Shown here: in pieces, positions 25,427 through 34,203 of the stretch | How positions within the stretch are numbered: the stretch's first letter is position 1 | Layout of the letters: the number at the start of each line of letters is the position of its first letter | Assembly: GCF_014395975.1 (NCBI RefSeq) | Contig: NZ_CP060714.1 | Coordinates: 2,356,001-2,420,000 of the forward strand | Direction: 5' to 3' | Length of the DNA stretch: 64,000 nt | DNA from: Diaphorobacter ruginosibacter | GTDB lineage: Bacteria > Pseudomonadota > Gammaproteobacteria > Burkholderiales > Burkholderiaceae_C | Translations under genes and position numbers: made by a program | Notes under the pieces: model-generated | What the model saw: only the letters and a program-made list of their open reading frames with translations | The model's database searches: none | Told to the model about the DNA's origin: nothing

Positions 25427-25882
25427 TCAGCCCATGTATCGCATGTGGATGATCGGATAGCGTCGTCCCTGGCCATCGACGTCGGAGCGGCCGACGGGCT
25501 GGAATCCCTGGTGCCCGTAGAAGCGCCGGGCCTGCATGTTCTGCTCGTTCACATCGACCGTAAGCATGGGATGGACCGCAAGGGCGTGGCGCACCAGCAG
25601 GCCGCCGGCGCCGCGTCCCTTGAATTGGGGATGCACGAACAAGGCTTCCAGATGGCCATCGTGCAGGAACATGAATGCGGCGGTCTGGCCGCTGGCGACG
25701 TCTACCGCGAGGTCCAGCGGTACCTGCGGGAGGAATGAGCGGACTTCCTGCTCGATGGACTGCCGGTCCGCAGGGCTCAGGAAGTCGTGGCTGTCGTCGA
25801 CGGCGCGGCACCAGATGTCGATGGCGGAGGGGCTGTCCGCGGTGTGGGACTTGCGGAGATGAAACATGTCTTCCGGTCTCAT
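25427..25882 (-). CDS. GNAT family N-acetyltransferase
   Basis: A 151-residue GNAT. The acetyl-CoA loop is visible as HPQFKGRGAGGLLVRHAL (about 83-100), preceded by LEALFVH and followed by NEQNMQARRFYGHQGFQPVGR, the usual C-terminal motif. ATG 25882 overlaps the upstream gene's stop by four bases (ATGA), which sets the start. It is the third gene of an operon with soxR and a RibD-fold reductase. It resembles the YjaB-like amino-acid/antibiotic acetyltransferase group; the substrate is unknown. Confidence 0.88.
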   Translation of the reverse strand: MRPEDMFHLRKSHTADSPSAIDIWCRAVDDSHDFLSPADRQSIEQEVRSFLPQVPLDLAVDVASGQTAAFMFLHDGHLEALFVHPQFKGRGAGGLLVRHALAVHPMLTVDVNEQNMQARRFYGHQGFQPVGRSDVDGQGRRYPIIHMRYMG

Positions 25883-26445
25883 GCCGCCTTGCGCACCGCA
25901 TAGCGCAGTTCCGCCATGCCTGAGCCCATCTGCTGAACGCTGGTCAGTTGGAGTTCCGAGCCGGTCAGTGGACGCGTGAACAGGGGCTTGCCCTTGCCGA
26001 GCGTCACCGACGCAACGCCCACGATGAGTTCGTCGAGCAGGCCCGCCTCGTGGAACTGCGCGGCCAGGTCACCGCCACCCATGATCCAGATATTCTTCTC
26101 TCCCGCCGCCTGCCGCATCCTTGCGTGGACCTCACGCACATCGCCCTGGACAAAGCGGAGATCGGCTCCCTCGACAGGTGGCAGGACACGTGTGGTGAAC
26201 ACCCATGCCGGTTGCGTGTAGGGCCATGCCTTGCCCAATTCCCTGCGGACCTGCTCGGCGTGGCGCACGATCCACTCGTAGGTCGACGATCCCATGGCGA
26301 TGGCGCCCACGTCCGCAATGAAGCGGGGGTAGCTCGCGTCTTCCGGCTTGCCGACGTCGCTCAAGGTGGACAGCCATTCGATGGAGTCGTCTTCCGTTGC
26401 GATGAACCCGTCGAGGGTGCTCGCGGTGTAGTACTGGGTTTTCAT
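25879..26445 (-). CDS. Dihydrofolate reductase family (RibD C-terminal domain) protein
   Basis: A 188-residue RibD_C/DHFR-fold protein. It shows the N-terminal TASTLDGFIA strand, MGSSTYEW near residue 51, WVFTTRVLP near 81 and IWIMGGGDLAAQF near 115, the NADPH-binding segment. Family members are NADPH reductases of small or unknown substrates; this short stand-alone type (YwjB/YyaP-like) has no assigned reaction. ATG 26445 gives the homologous start, but the ribosome binding site is weak. It lies 47 bp after soxR and overlaps the GNAT gene, so the three are probably co-transcribed. Confidence 0.88.
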   Translation of the reverse strand: MKTQYYTASTLDGFIATEDDSIEWLSTLSDVGKPEDASYPRFIADVGAIAMGSSTYEWIVRHAEQVRRELGKAWPYTQPAWVFTTRVLPPVEGADLRFVQGDVREVHARMRQAAGEKNIWIMGGGDLAAQFHEAGLLDELIVGVASVTLGKGKPLFTRPLTGSELQLTSVQQMGSGMAELRYAVRKAA

Positions 26446-26492
26446 GATGGAACAGGGTGCCGGTGGATGAGAGGAGGGCAAGGATACCCTCC

Positions 26493-27002
26493 TCATTCTG
26501 CGTGACCGCAGCATGAGCCGCCGGCAGGGCCCGCGCCCTTGGAGGCATGCATCTTGTCGCCCAGCCATCGGCGTGGGCCGGGACCGTTCTTGGCCATGCA
26601 GTCGCCTTCGTTGAACACCGAGCACGCCTGCATGGACAGGCAACCGCAGCCTATGCATTCCTCCAGGCTCTTGCGCAGCAGCTTCAATTCGTCGATACGG
26701 GCATCGACACGCTGCATCCACACAACGGACATGGTGTGCCAGTCTTCCTTTGACGGCGCGTGGTCGCCGCTCAGGCCGGCGAGCTGCCGTGCGATTTCGT
26801 CCAGGTGAAAGCCCACGCGCTGCGCGAAGACGATGTAGGCGATACGGCGCAGGGTGGAGCGCAGGTACTGCCGGTGCGACGACTCGGTGCGCACCGAACT
26901 GATGAGACCCAGCGATTCGTAATAGCGCAGCGCCGAGGCCTTCACGCCACTGCGCTGGGCTATCGCACCGATGCTCATGAGCTGATCATCCTTATGAATC
27001 AT
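26493..27002 (-). CDS. soxR: Redox-sensitive MerR-family activator SoxR
   Basis: A 169-residue SoxR. It has the MerR winged HTH (about 8-75, SIGAIAQRSGVKASALRYYESLGL), a dimer helix and the [2Fe-2S] motif C-xx-C-x-C-x5-C (C116, C119, C121, C127) in ECIGCGCLSMQAC. The cluster is oxidised by redox-cycling compounds and the protein then unwinds promoters with over-long spacers. A SoxR-type site lies 22 bp upstream of its own start, facing the RND operon. Downstream, a reductase and a GNAT gene follow closely. The extra C-terminal tail ends in SCCGH, with two further Cys. Confidence 0.94.
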   Translation of the reverse strand: MIHKDDQLMSIGAIAQRSGVKASALRYYESLGLISSVRTESSHRQYLRSTLRRIAYIVFAQRVGFHLDEIARQLAGLSGDHAPSKEDWHTMSVVWMQRVDARIDELKLLRKSLEECIGCGCLSMQACSVFNEGDCMAKNGPGPRRWLGDKMHASKGAGPAGGSCCGHAE

Positions 27003-27023
27003 GGCGTCATTCCGTGATGTTGC

Positions 27024-27054
27024 TTGACTTAAAGTTTACTTGAACTTGAATAAT
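27024..27054 (+). promoter_or_regulatory. SoxR-type promoter of the RND operon (19-bp spacer)
   Basis: TTGACT (27024-27029) and AATAAT (27049-27054) make a -35/-10 pair with a 19-bp spacer, the over-long spacing typical of MerR/SoxR control. Between them, ACTTAAAGTTTACTTGA follows the Pseudomonas/Enterobacteria SoxR box (TTGACYTCAAGTT-NN-CTTGAGG) with only a few differences. It points to the RND operon and lies beside soxR. Confidence 0.8.
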
Positions 27055-27125
27055 TTTTCACCAAGAACTCGCAAAAGCCGAATGCCACGCAGTCATGCGG
27101 ACCCATTCGGTGCGAATTCGTGGTG

Positions 27126-27152
27126 GGCCGGGGTCGACAACGGACCCCGGCC
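27126..27152 (+). other. Strong hairpin in the RND operon leader
   Basis: The perfect 10-bp arms GGCCGGGGTC and GACCCCGGCC are separated by seven bases, in the roughly 170-nt leader between the SoxR promoter and the first RND gene. There is no T run, so it is not a simple terminator. It may stabilise the mRNA or serve as a pause or attenuation structure. Confidence 0.5.
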
Positions 27153-27233
27153 TGTGTGAGGGCCGGGAACGGACATTTCGCGCGAAAGAAGCGCGCAGGT
27201 CGGCCTCGGGCCCTTGGCAGCCAGGACAACATC

Positions 27234-28526
27234 ATGTTCAGAGAAAAACAGGGAGCGTCGAGTGACGACGCGGGTAGCAACGAAGCAGGCAAGGATGCCG
27301 GCGGCAATGGTTCAGGTCCGCGGCAGGCGCCTCGCCAGCGCGCCCGGTACAGTGCGATCGGCATGGCGCTGGTGGCAGCATTGGGCGGTTCGGCCATGCT
27401 GGCGGGATGCGACCGCCTGACGGGAGCAAAGGACGCCAATGCAGCCGGGGCGGAGAAGGCCGCGGCACCCGAGCAGACCGCGCAGGTCGGCGTGACCACG
27501 CTCGAGAGCCGCGAGGTGCAGCAATGGGATGAATTCAATGGCCGCGTCGGCGCTGTGCAGATGGTGGAGCTGCGAGCTCGCGTGAGCGGCTACATCGACC
27601 AGGTGAACTTCGCCGAAGGCCAGCCCGTGCGCAAGGGGCAGGTGCTGTTCACCATCGACCAGCGTCCCTACAAAACCGCCTTGGAGAGCGCCCAGGCACA
27701 ACTGCAGCGCGCACAGGTGGCGGCTCAGCACGCCGAGACACTGAGCACCCGGGCCCAGGACCTGGTGAAGGATCACGCCGTGTCGAGGGAAGAGGCTGAC
27801 AACCGCAGCGCGAGCCTGGCCCAGGCTCAGGCCAACGTGCGTGCAGCCCAGGCCGACGTCGCCGCGGCCAGGCTGAACCTGGAATTCACCCAGGTGCGTT
27901 CACCCATCGACGGCCGTGCGGGACGCGCGATGCTGACGGTCGGTAATTTGGCGCAGGCCGACCAGAGCGTGCTCACGTCGCTGGCCTCCCAGGATCCTGT
28001 CTACATCTATTTCGATGCGGACGAGCACACGCTGCTGCGCTATAGCCAGGGAGGGCAGCGGGCACTGGAGCGCAAGGCCCTGCCGGTGCGCGTGGCGCTG
28101 GCCGACGAGACGGACTTTCCGAACACGGGCGTGCTCGACTTCACCGACAACCAGCTTGACCCCGGCACCGGCACGATCCGCGCCAGGGCCTTGCTGCGCA
28201 ATCCGAAGAACCGCTTCACCCCGGGCATGTTCGCGCGTGTCCAGTTGCAGAACCCTGTGCGCATGGACGCGGTTCTGATCGACGACAAGGCGATTTTGAC
28301 CGACCAGGATCGGCAGTATGTCTACGTGGTGGGTGAGGGCGAGCGTGCCGAGCGGCGTGACGTGAAGCCCGGCCGCATGGTGGATGGCAAGCGACTCGTG
28401 CAGGAGGGTCTGAAACCGGGTGATCGGCTGGTGGTCTCGGGCCTGCAGCGCATCTGGTATCCGGGCATGAAGCTCGACGCCAAGGAGGCCTCGCAGGCGC
28501 AAACCACGGCTTCCGCCGGACGTTAA
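27234..28526 (+). CDS. RND efflux periplasmic adaptor lipoprotein (MexE/AcrA type)
   Basis: A protein of about 430 residues of the HlyD/AcrA membrane-fusion family. A lipobox LAGC (C59) follows a hydrophobic stretch, and a polar N-terminal extension of about 40 residues precedes it, which is unusually long. The family blocks are ELRARVSGYIDQVNFAEGQPV near 110, an alpha-helical hairpin with AQAQLQRAQVAAQHAE, and PIDGRAGRAM near 220. It links the inner membrane pump to the outer membrane channel. ATG 27234 has a modest AGGA upstream; the frame is open earlier. It is the first gene of the three-gene operon and probably under SoxR control. Confidence 0.93.
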   Translation: MFREKQGASSDDAGSNEAGKDAGGNGSGPRQAPRQRARYSAIGMALVAALGGSAMLAGCDRLTGAKDANAAGAEKAAAPEQTAQVGVTTLESREVQQWDEFNGRVGAVQMVELRARVSGYIDQVNFAEGQPVRKGQVLFTIDQRPYKTALESAQAQLQRAQVAAQHAETLSTRAQDLVKDHAVSREEADNRSASLAQAQANVRAAQADVAAARLNLEFTQVRSPIDGRAGRAMLTVGNLAQADQSVLTSLASQDPVYIYFDADEHTLLRYSQGGQRALERKALPVRVALADETDFPNTGVLDFTDNQLDPGTGTIRARALLRNPKNRFTPGMFARVQLQNPVRMDAVLIDDKAILTDQDRQYVYVVGEGERAERRDVKPGRMVDGKRLVQEGLKPGDRLVVSGLQRIWYPGMKLDAKEASQAQTTASAGR

Positions 28527-28540
28527 GCGAGGAATCAAGC

Positions 28541-31500
28541 ATGGATTTCTCCAAGTTCTTCATCGACCGGCCCATCTTTGCGGTGGTGCTGTCGGTCATC
28601 ATGTTTGCCGTGGGCCTGATCGCCATGCCGCTGCTGCCGGTGGGCGAATACCCGGAAGTCGTCCCCCCGAGCGTCGTGGTGCGCGCCACCTATCCGGGCG
28701 CGAACCCCAAGGAGATCGCCGAGTCGGTGGCGGTACCGCTCGAGGAGGCGATCAACGGGGTGGAAGGGCTGATGTACATGAAGTCGGTCGCGGCTTCGGA
28801 TGGCAGCCTGCAGGTGGTCTCCACCTTCCGTCCCGGCACCGATCCCGACACGGCCGCCGTGCGCGTGCAGAACCGCGTGAGCCAGGCGCAGAGCCGCCTG
28901 CCCGAGGAGGTGCGCCAATTCGGGGTGACCACGCAGAAGCAGTCGCCGACCCCGCTGATGTACGTGGGACTGGTCTCCACGGACGGTAAATTCGATACGC
29001 TGTACCTGCGCAACTACCTGACGCTCAAGGTGAAGGATGAGCTCTCGCGCCTGCAGGGCGTGGGCGACGTGGGCATCTACGGCGCGGGAGACTATGCGAT
29101 GCGCATCTGGCTTGATCCGGAGAAGGTGGCCTCGCGCGGGCTCACAGCGTCGCAGGTGATCGCCTCCATCCGCGAGCAGAACATCCAGGTGTCGGCCGGG
29201 CAACTGGGGGCGGAGCCCAGCGCCACGCCGGCCGACAAGCTGCTGTCCATCAACGTGCGCGGGCGGCTGCGCAGCGTGGAGGAGTTCGGGGACATCGTGC
29301 TCAAGGCCGGCAGTGGCGGGCAGGTGGTGCGTCTGTCGGACGTGGGGCGCGTGGAACTGGGCGCCAGCGACTACACGCTGCGCGCCTCGCTCGACGACAA
29401 GCAGATGGCCGCCGTCGGTATCTTCCTCACGCCGGGCGCGAATGCGCTGGGTGTCGCGGACAAGGTCTATGCCACGCTCGAGAGGCTCTCGGCCCAGTTG
29501 CCCGAGGGCGCCCGCTTTGAGTATGTGTGGGATCCGAACGAGTTCGTGCGCAACTCCATCACATCGGTGCAGCACACGCTGATCGAGGCGGTGGTGCTCG
29601 TGGTACTGGTGGTAATCGTTTTCCTGCAGACATGGCGTGCCTCGATCATCCCGCTCCTGGCGGTGCCCGTGTCGATCATCGGGACCTTTGCCTGGCTGTA
29701 TCTGCTGGGCTATTCGATCAACACGCTGACGCTGTTCGGGCTGGTGCTGGCCATCGGCATCGTGGTGGACGATGCGATCGTGGTGGTGGAGAACGTCGAG
29801 CGCTTCATCGAGCAGGGACACAGCCCGAGCGAGGCGGCGCACCTTGCGATGCGCGAGGTCTCCGGGCCGATCATCGCGATCGCGCTGGTGCTGTGCGCGG
29901 TGTTCGTGCCGATGGCCTTCCTCGACGGGATCACGGGTCAGTTCTACAAGCAGTTCGCGGTGACGATCGCCATCTCCACGGTGATCTCGGCGATCAACTC
30001 GCTCACGCTCTCGCCAGCACTCGCGGCCAAGTTGCTGCAGGGGCACGGCGCCCGAAAGGACGGCCTGTCGCGCGCGATGGATGCCGTATTCGGCGGATTC
30101 TTCCGGTGGTTCAACCGCGTTTTCCATCGCAGCGCGGATGGCTACGAGCGCACCGTCGGCCGCTCGCTGCACAGGCGCGGCGTGGTGTTCGTGGTCTACG
30201 CGGCGCTGCTGGCCGGGGTCGTGGTGCTCTTCGGCAGGGTGCCGGGCGGCTTCATTCCCATGCAGGACAAGCTCTACCTGTTTGCCGGTGCCAAGCTTCC
30301 CGAGGGCGCTTCGCTGGCGCGCACCGACGAGGTCACGAAGGAGCTTTCGCGCCGCGCACTGAGCGTGGAGGGCGTCCACTCTTCGGCCGCTTTCTCGGGC
30401 CTGAACGCCCTGCAGGGCACGAACACGCCGAATCTCACGAGTGCGTACGTGATCCTCAAGCCATTTGCCGAACGCACACGCAGCGCCACGGAAATCAGTG
30501 CCGAACTCAACGCCAAGCTTTCGGGCATGGAGGGAGGATTTGGCTATGCCCTGATGCCGCCACCGATCCAGGGGCTGGGCAACGGCTCGGGCTATTCGCT
30601 GTTCCTGGAGGACCGCGCCGGCCTGGGCTATGCGGCGCTTCAGCAGGCCCTGAGCACGTTCCAGGCGGAGATCGCGAAGACGCCTGGCATGTACTACCCG
30701 GTGAGCGCATTCCAGTCCAACATACCGCAGCTGGAAGTGCAGGTCGACCGCACCAAGGCCAAGGCGCAGGGCGTGGCATTGACCGATCTGTTCCAGACGC
30801 TCCAGGCCTATCTCGGCTCGGTGTATGTGAACGATTTCAACGCCTTCGGACGCGTGTACCGCGTGATGCTGCAGGCCGATGCGGACTACCGCCAGAAGGC
30901 CGAGCACATCGGCCAGCTGCGCACGCGCAACGACCGCGGCGAGATGGTTCCGATCGCGTCGATGGTGACCGTGAAGTCCACGTTCGGCCCCGACCCGGTG
31001 ATGCGCTACAACGGCTTTCCCGCTGCCGACCTGATCGGCGATGCCGATCCGCGCGTGATGTCGTCCGCGCAGACGCTGGCCAAGCTGCAGGAAATCGCCG
31101 ACCGGGTGCTTCCGCGCGGCATCGAGCTGTCATGGACGGAAATGAGCTACCAGCAGGTGGAGCAGAGCCATGCCGCGATGATCGTCTTTGCGGTCGCGCT
31201 CATGCTGGTGTTCCTGGTGCTGGCCGCGCTCTACGAGAGCTGGACCATGCCTCTCGCGGTGATCCTCATCGTGCCGGTCTGTATCTGTGCGGCGCTGTTC
31301 GGCGTATGGCTGTCGGGTGGCGACAACAATGTGTTCGTGCAGGTGGGCCTCGTGGTGCTGATGGGTCTGGCCTGCAAGAACGCGATCCTGATCGTCGAGT
31401 TTGCGCGAGAGCTCGAGATGCAGGGCAAGAGCATCCGCGATGCGGCGCTCGAGGCATGCAGGCTGCGCCTGCGCCCGATCGTGATGACATCGATTGCGTT

Positions 31501-31729
31501 CATCGCGGGTGCTGTGCCGCTGTTGATGGGTACGGGTGCGGGCAGCGAAGTGCGTTTCGCGACGGGCGTGACGGTGTTCTCCGGAATGCTGGGCGTCACC
31601 TTGTTCGGGCTGTTTCTCACGCCTGTTTTCTACGTCACCCTGCGCAAGCTCAGCGGGCGAAGCCTGGTGCGGCACGGTGCGTCGTCACCCGCCACGCCGG
31701 CGATTCAAATGGAGGGCGGTCATGCCTGA
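28541..31729 (+). CDS. RND multidrug efflux pump, inner membrane subunit (HAE1, MexF-like)
   Basis: A 1062-residue HAE1 pump, full length. It begins MDFSKFFIDRPIFA, carries the proton-relay Asp pair in GIVVDDAIVVVENVER (about 405) and the Lys in GLACKNAILIVEFA (about 945), and has two large periplasmic loops. Overall it is closest to MexF-type pumps, whose substrates include chloramphenicol, quinolones and redox-active compounds; that substrate range is family knowledge, not shown here. It lies 14 bp after the adaptor gene and overlaps the outer membrane gene by eight bases. It acts in the inner membrane as a trimer. Confidence 0.95.
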   Translation: MDFSKFFIDRPIFAVVLSVIMFAVGLIAMPLLPVGEYPEVVPPSVVVRATYPGANPKEIAESVAVPLEEAINGVEGLMYMKSVAASDGSLQVVSTFRPGTDPDTAAVRVQNRVSQAQSRLPEEVRQFGVTTQKQSPTPLMYVGLVSTDGKFDTLYLRNYLTLKVKDELSRLQGVGDVGIYGAGDYAMRIWLDPEKVASRGLTASQVIASIREQNIQVSAGQLGAEPSATPADKLLSINVRGRLRSVEEFGDIVLKAGSGGQVVRLSDVGRVELGASDYTLRASLDDKQMAAVGIFLTPGANALGVADKVYATLERLSAQLPEGARFEYVWDPNEFVRNSITSVQHTLIEAVVLVVLVVIVFLQTWRASIIPLLAVPVSIIGTFAWLYLLGYSINTLTLFGLVLAIGIVVDDAIVVVENVERFIEQGHSPSEAAHLAMREVSGPIIAIALVLCAVFVPMAFLDGITGQFYKQFAVTIAISTVISAINSLTLSPALAAKLLQGHGARKDGLSRAMDAVFGGFFRWFNRVFHRSADGYERTVGRSLHRRGVVFVVYAALLAGVVVLFGRVPGGFIPMQDKLYLFAGAKLPEGASLARTDEVTKELSRRALSVEGVHSSAAFSGLNALQGTNTPNLTSAYVILKPFAERTRSATEISAELNAKLSGMEGGFGYALMPPPIQGLGNGSGYSLFLEDRAGLGYAALQQALSTFQAEIAKTPGMYYPVSAFQSNIPQLEVQVDRTKAKAQGVALTDLFQTLQAYLGSVYVNDFNAFGRVYRVMLQADADYRQKAEHIGQLRTRNDRGEMVPIASMVTVKSTFGPDPVMRYNGFPAADLIGDADPRVMSSAQTLAKLQEIADRVLPRGIELSWTEMSYQQVEQSHAAMIVFAVALMLVFLVLAALYESWTMPLAVILIVPVCICAALFGVWLSGGDNNVFVQVGLVVLMGLACKNAILIVEFARELEMQGKSIRDAALEACRLRLRPIVMTSIAFIAGAVPLLMGTGAGSEVRFATGVTVFSGMLGVTLFGLFLTPVFYVTLRKLSGRSLVRHGASSPATPAIQMEGGHA

Positions 31730-33248
31730 TCAACGATACACGCGATATGCGCGACATGGCGGGAGGAGACGCCTCCCCATGGCATTCACTTTCACACTGC
31801 TGGCGGCCGCCGTGCTTTCGGGCTGCGCCGTGGGGCCGGACTTCCAGAAGCCCGCGATGATGGACCCCGGAGCGCAGTTTGTGCGCCAGCCATCTTCTGT
31901 GCTGTCATCATCAGCATCGTCGGCTGCAGCTTCCGCGCAGGAGCCCGATGCGCAGTTCTGGCGAGCTTTCAACGATCCGCTGCTCGACGAACTCGTGGCC
32001 CGGGCGCTTGTCAACAACCGCGACCTGCACGCGGCCTTTGCACGCTGGCAGGCTGCTCAGGCACTGCTTGAGGGCACGCGCGCGGACCGTTTGCCGACCG
32101 TCACCGCGAACGCCGGCGGAACCCAGCAGCGCCTCGCACGCGACCAGGCCAGCCCGGGCCAGCCGCGCTCTTCCCGCAGCTACCAGGCGGGTGTTGCGGC
32201 AAGCTGGGAGGCCGACCTGTTCGGGCGGGTACGCAGAGCGATCGAGGCCGGAGAGGCCGATGCGCAGGCCGGCGCGGCGGACATCGCCGCCATGCAACTG
32301 GTGATCGCAGCCCAGCTTGCCGGCAGCTATGTCGAGTTGCGCGGCCTGCAGATGCGCCTCGCGCTATCGCAGGATAACGAGCGCAACCAGCGACGCACCG
32401 TCGAACTGGCGGAGAAGCGCTTCAGCGCAGGCCTCAGCACCGACTTCGACCTGCGCCGCGCGCGTGCGCAGTGGCAGGCCACGCTGGCGACGATTCCGTC
32501 CCTGGAGGCGCAGGCCGCCTTTGCTCAGCATCGCATCGCGACGCTGGCGGGCGAAATGCCTGGCGCATGGCTCGAGCAACTCTCCGTGGCTCCCGCAGCA
32601 CTGCCGGCTGCGCCGGCCCTGATCGATCCGGGAACACCAGCTGACCTGCTGCGCCGTCGCCCCGACATCGCGGCAGCAGAAGCCCGGCTTCACGGAGCCA
32701 CGGCACGCATCGGCGTGGCAACGGCCGACCTGTTCCCGCGTGTGTCGCTTGGCGCCATGCTTGGCAGCTTCACGCTGGCGGGAGGGAGCTTGTTCAAGGC
32801 GGCCAGCTCGAACAGCAACGTGGTGCTCGGCATCGATTGGACCTTCCTCGACGCAGGCCGCGTGCGCGCGCGGATTGCAGCCAGCGAAGCAGGAGCCGAC
32901 GAAGCCCTGGCGCAGTACCAGCAAACGGTGCTGGGTGCCATGGAAGAAACGGAAAACGCACTGGTGCGCCTGCAGAAAAACCGGGAGCAGGGTGATCTGC
33001 TCGCCCTGGCCGCCAGCGAGCAGGAGCAGGCGGAATGGCAGGCTGATCGTCTGTACCGGGCTGGCAGCGTGAGCTTCTACGAGGTGCTGGATGCGCAGAA
33101 GCAGCGGCTGGCTGCTCAGGATGCGGCGTTGCAGAGCCGGGTTGCGGGGTTGCAGGCTGCACTTGCGCTCTACAAGTCGCTGGCGGGGGGATGGGGCGCG
33201 GGGGATCCTTCGGTGGGTTATGTGGAGTTGGGGCAGTTCAGTATGTAA
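31722..33248 (+). CDS. RND efflux outer membrane lipoprotein channel (NodT/OprM family)
   Basis: A protein of about 508 residues of the outer membrane factor family. A lipobox LSGC (C35) follows an Arg-rich N-terminus and hydrophobic segment, and CAVGPDFQKP is the usual mature start. It contains the duplicated OEP repeats with FWRAFNDPLLDELV and PADLLRRRPDIAAAEARLHGATARIG near the middle, and FYEVLDAQKQRLAAQDA near the end. ATG 31722 overlaps the pump gene's end (ATGCCTGA), supporting coupling. A Ser/Ala-rich stretch near residues 60-75 precedes the first repeat. It completes the tripartite exporter. Confidence 0.94.
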   Translation: MPDQRYTRYARHGGRRRLPMAFTFTLLAAAVLSGCAVGPDFQKPAMMDPGAQFVRQPSSVLSSSASSAAASAQEPDAQFWRAFNDPLLDELVARALVNNRDLHAAFARWQAAQALLEGTRADRLPTVTANAGGTQQRLARDQASPGQPRSSRSYQAGVAASWEADLFGRVRRAIEAGEADAQAGAADIAAMQLVIAAQLAGSYVELRGLQMRLALSQDNERNQRRTVELAEKRFSAGLSTDFDLRRARAQWQATLATIPSLEAQAAFAQHRIATLAGEMPGAWLEQLSVAPAALPAAPALIDPGTPADLLRRRPDIAAAEARLHGATARIGVATADLFPRVSLGAMLGSFTLAGGSLFKAASSNSNVVLGIDWTFLDAGRVRARIAASEAGADEALAQYQQTVLGAMEETENALVRLQKNREQGDLLALAASEQEQAEWQADRLYRAGSVSFYEVLDAQKQRLAAQDAALQSRVAGLQAALALYKSLAGGWGAGDPSVGYVELGQFSM

Positions 33249-33373
33249 GGGGGCTTTTGAGGGCGGGGGCACTCCCGGCCTCCACCCTCAAAGCAACCAT
33301 CAACCCAAAAAGAACAAGCCCCCTCCGACACACAGCCGAAGAGGGCCAGGCTCACGAAAGCAGGCAAAGCAGA

Positions 33374-34168
33374 TCAGCCGAGCAACAAAGCATCATCCGA
33401 CAGCTTTTCCCCCCGAACCTTCTCGAACATCTGCAGCAGATCCGGCACATCCATCTTCGCGCGCTCCTCGCCGGAGACATCAAGCACCACCTGCCCCTGG
33501 TGCAGCATGACCGTACGCTGCCCCACGTCGAGGGCCTGGCGCATGCTGTGCGTGACCATCATCGTGGTGAGCTTGTTCTCGGCCACGATGCGCGCCGTGA
33601 GTTGCAGCACGAAATCGGCCGTGCGCGGGTCGAGCGCGGCGGTGTGCTCGTCCAGCAGCAGGATGCGCGAGGGCTGCAGCGACGCCATCAGCAGGCTCAC
33701 CGCCTGGCGCTGGCCGCCCGAGAGGAGGCCGATGCGGTCGGTCAGGCGGTTTTCCAGGCCGAGGCCCAGGGTCGAGAGCTTTTCGCGGTACAGGTCGCGG
33801 TTGCTCTTCTTCACGGCGCTGCTCAGGCCGCGGCTGGTGCCGCGCTGATGGGCCAGCGCCATGTTCTCTTCGATCGTCAGGTCCTCGCAGGTTCCGGCCA
33901 TCGGGTCCTGGAACACACGGGCCACGCGGGTGGCGCGCGACCAGACGGGCTGGCGAGTGACATCATCGTTGTCGATCTTGATGGTACCGCTGTCCACGCC
34001 CAGATCGCCGGAGATGGCGTTCAGGAAGGTGGACTTGCCAGCGCCGTTGGAGCCGATCACGGCCACGAACTGGCCTGCGGGAATGTCCAGCGACATGCCG
34101 CGCAGCGCACGGGTTTCGATGGGCGTGCCGGGGTTGAAGGTGATGAACAGGTCTTTTGCGCTCAACAT
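33374..34168 (-). CDS. ABC transporter ATP-binding protein of an ABC_sub_bind-type importer
   Basis: A 264-residue ATPase with Walker A GSNGAGKS at 39-46, signature LLSGGQRQAVSL and a Walker B with LLLDEHTAALDP, where His replaces the usual Pro; this DEH form is common in this transporter group. It has a hydrophilic insert LAHQRGTSRGLSSAVKKSNR. Together with the permease and binding protein upstream it makes a three-gene importer of the kind related to TrpXYZ of Gram-positives. The permease stop lies 35 bp upstream, and AAGGA precedes ATG 34168. It acts at the cytoplasmic membrane. Confidence 0.92.
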   Translation of the reverse strand: MLSAKDLFITFNPGTPIETRALRGMSLDIPAGQFVAVIGSNGAGKSTFLNAISGDLGVDSGTIKIDNDDVTRQPVWSRATRVARVFQDPMAGTCEDLTIEENMALAHQRGTSRGLSSAVKKSNRDLYREKLSTLGLGLENRLTDRIGLLSGGQRQAVSLLMASLQPSRILLLDEHTAALDPRTADFVLQLTARIVAENKLTTMMVTHSMRQALDVGQRTVMLHQGQVVLDVSGEERAKMDVPDLLQMFEKVRGEKLSDDALLLG

Positions 34169-34203
34169 GTTTTGCGAATCCTTTTAGTTATGTTGTGAGC
34201 ACA

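Noticed and set aside
28535..30907. A 790-codon open frame on the minus strand opposite the RND pump
   Set aside because: Antisense shadow of a well-supported pump gene; composition dominated by H, R, D, L with no domain.
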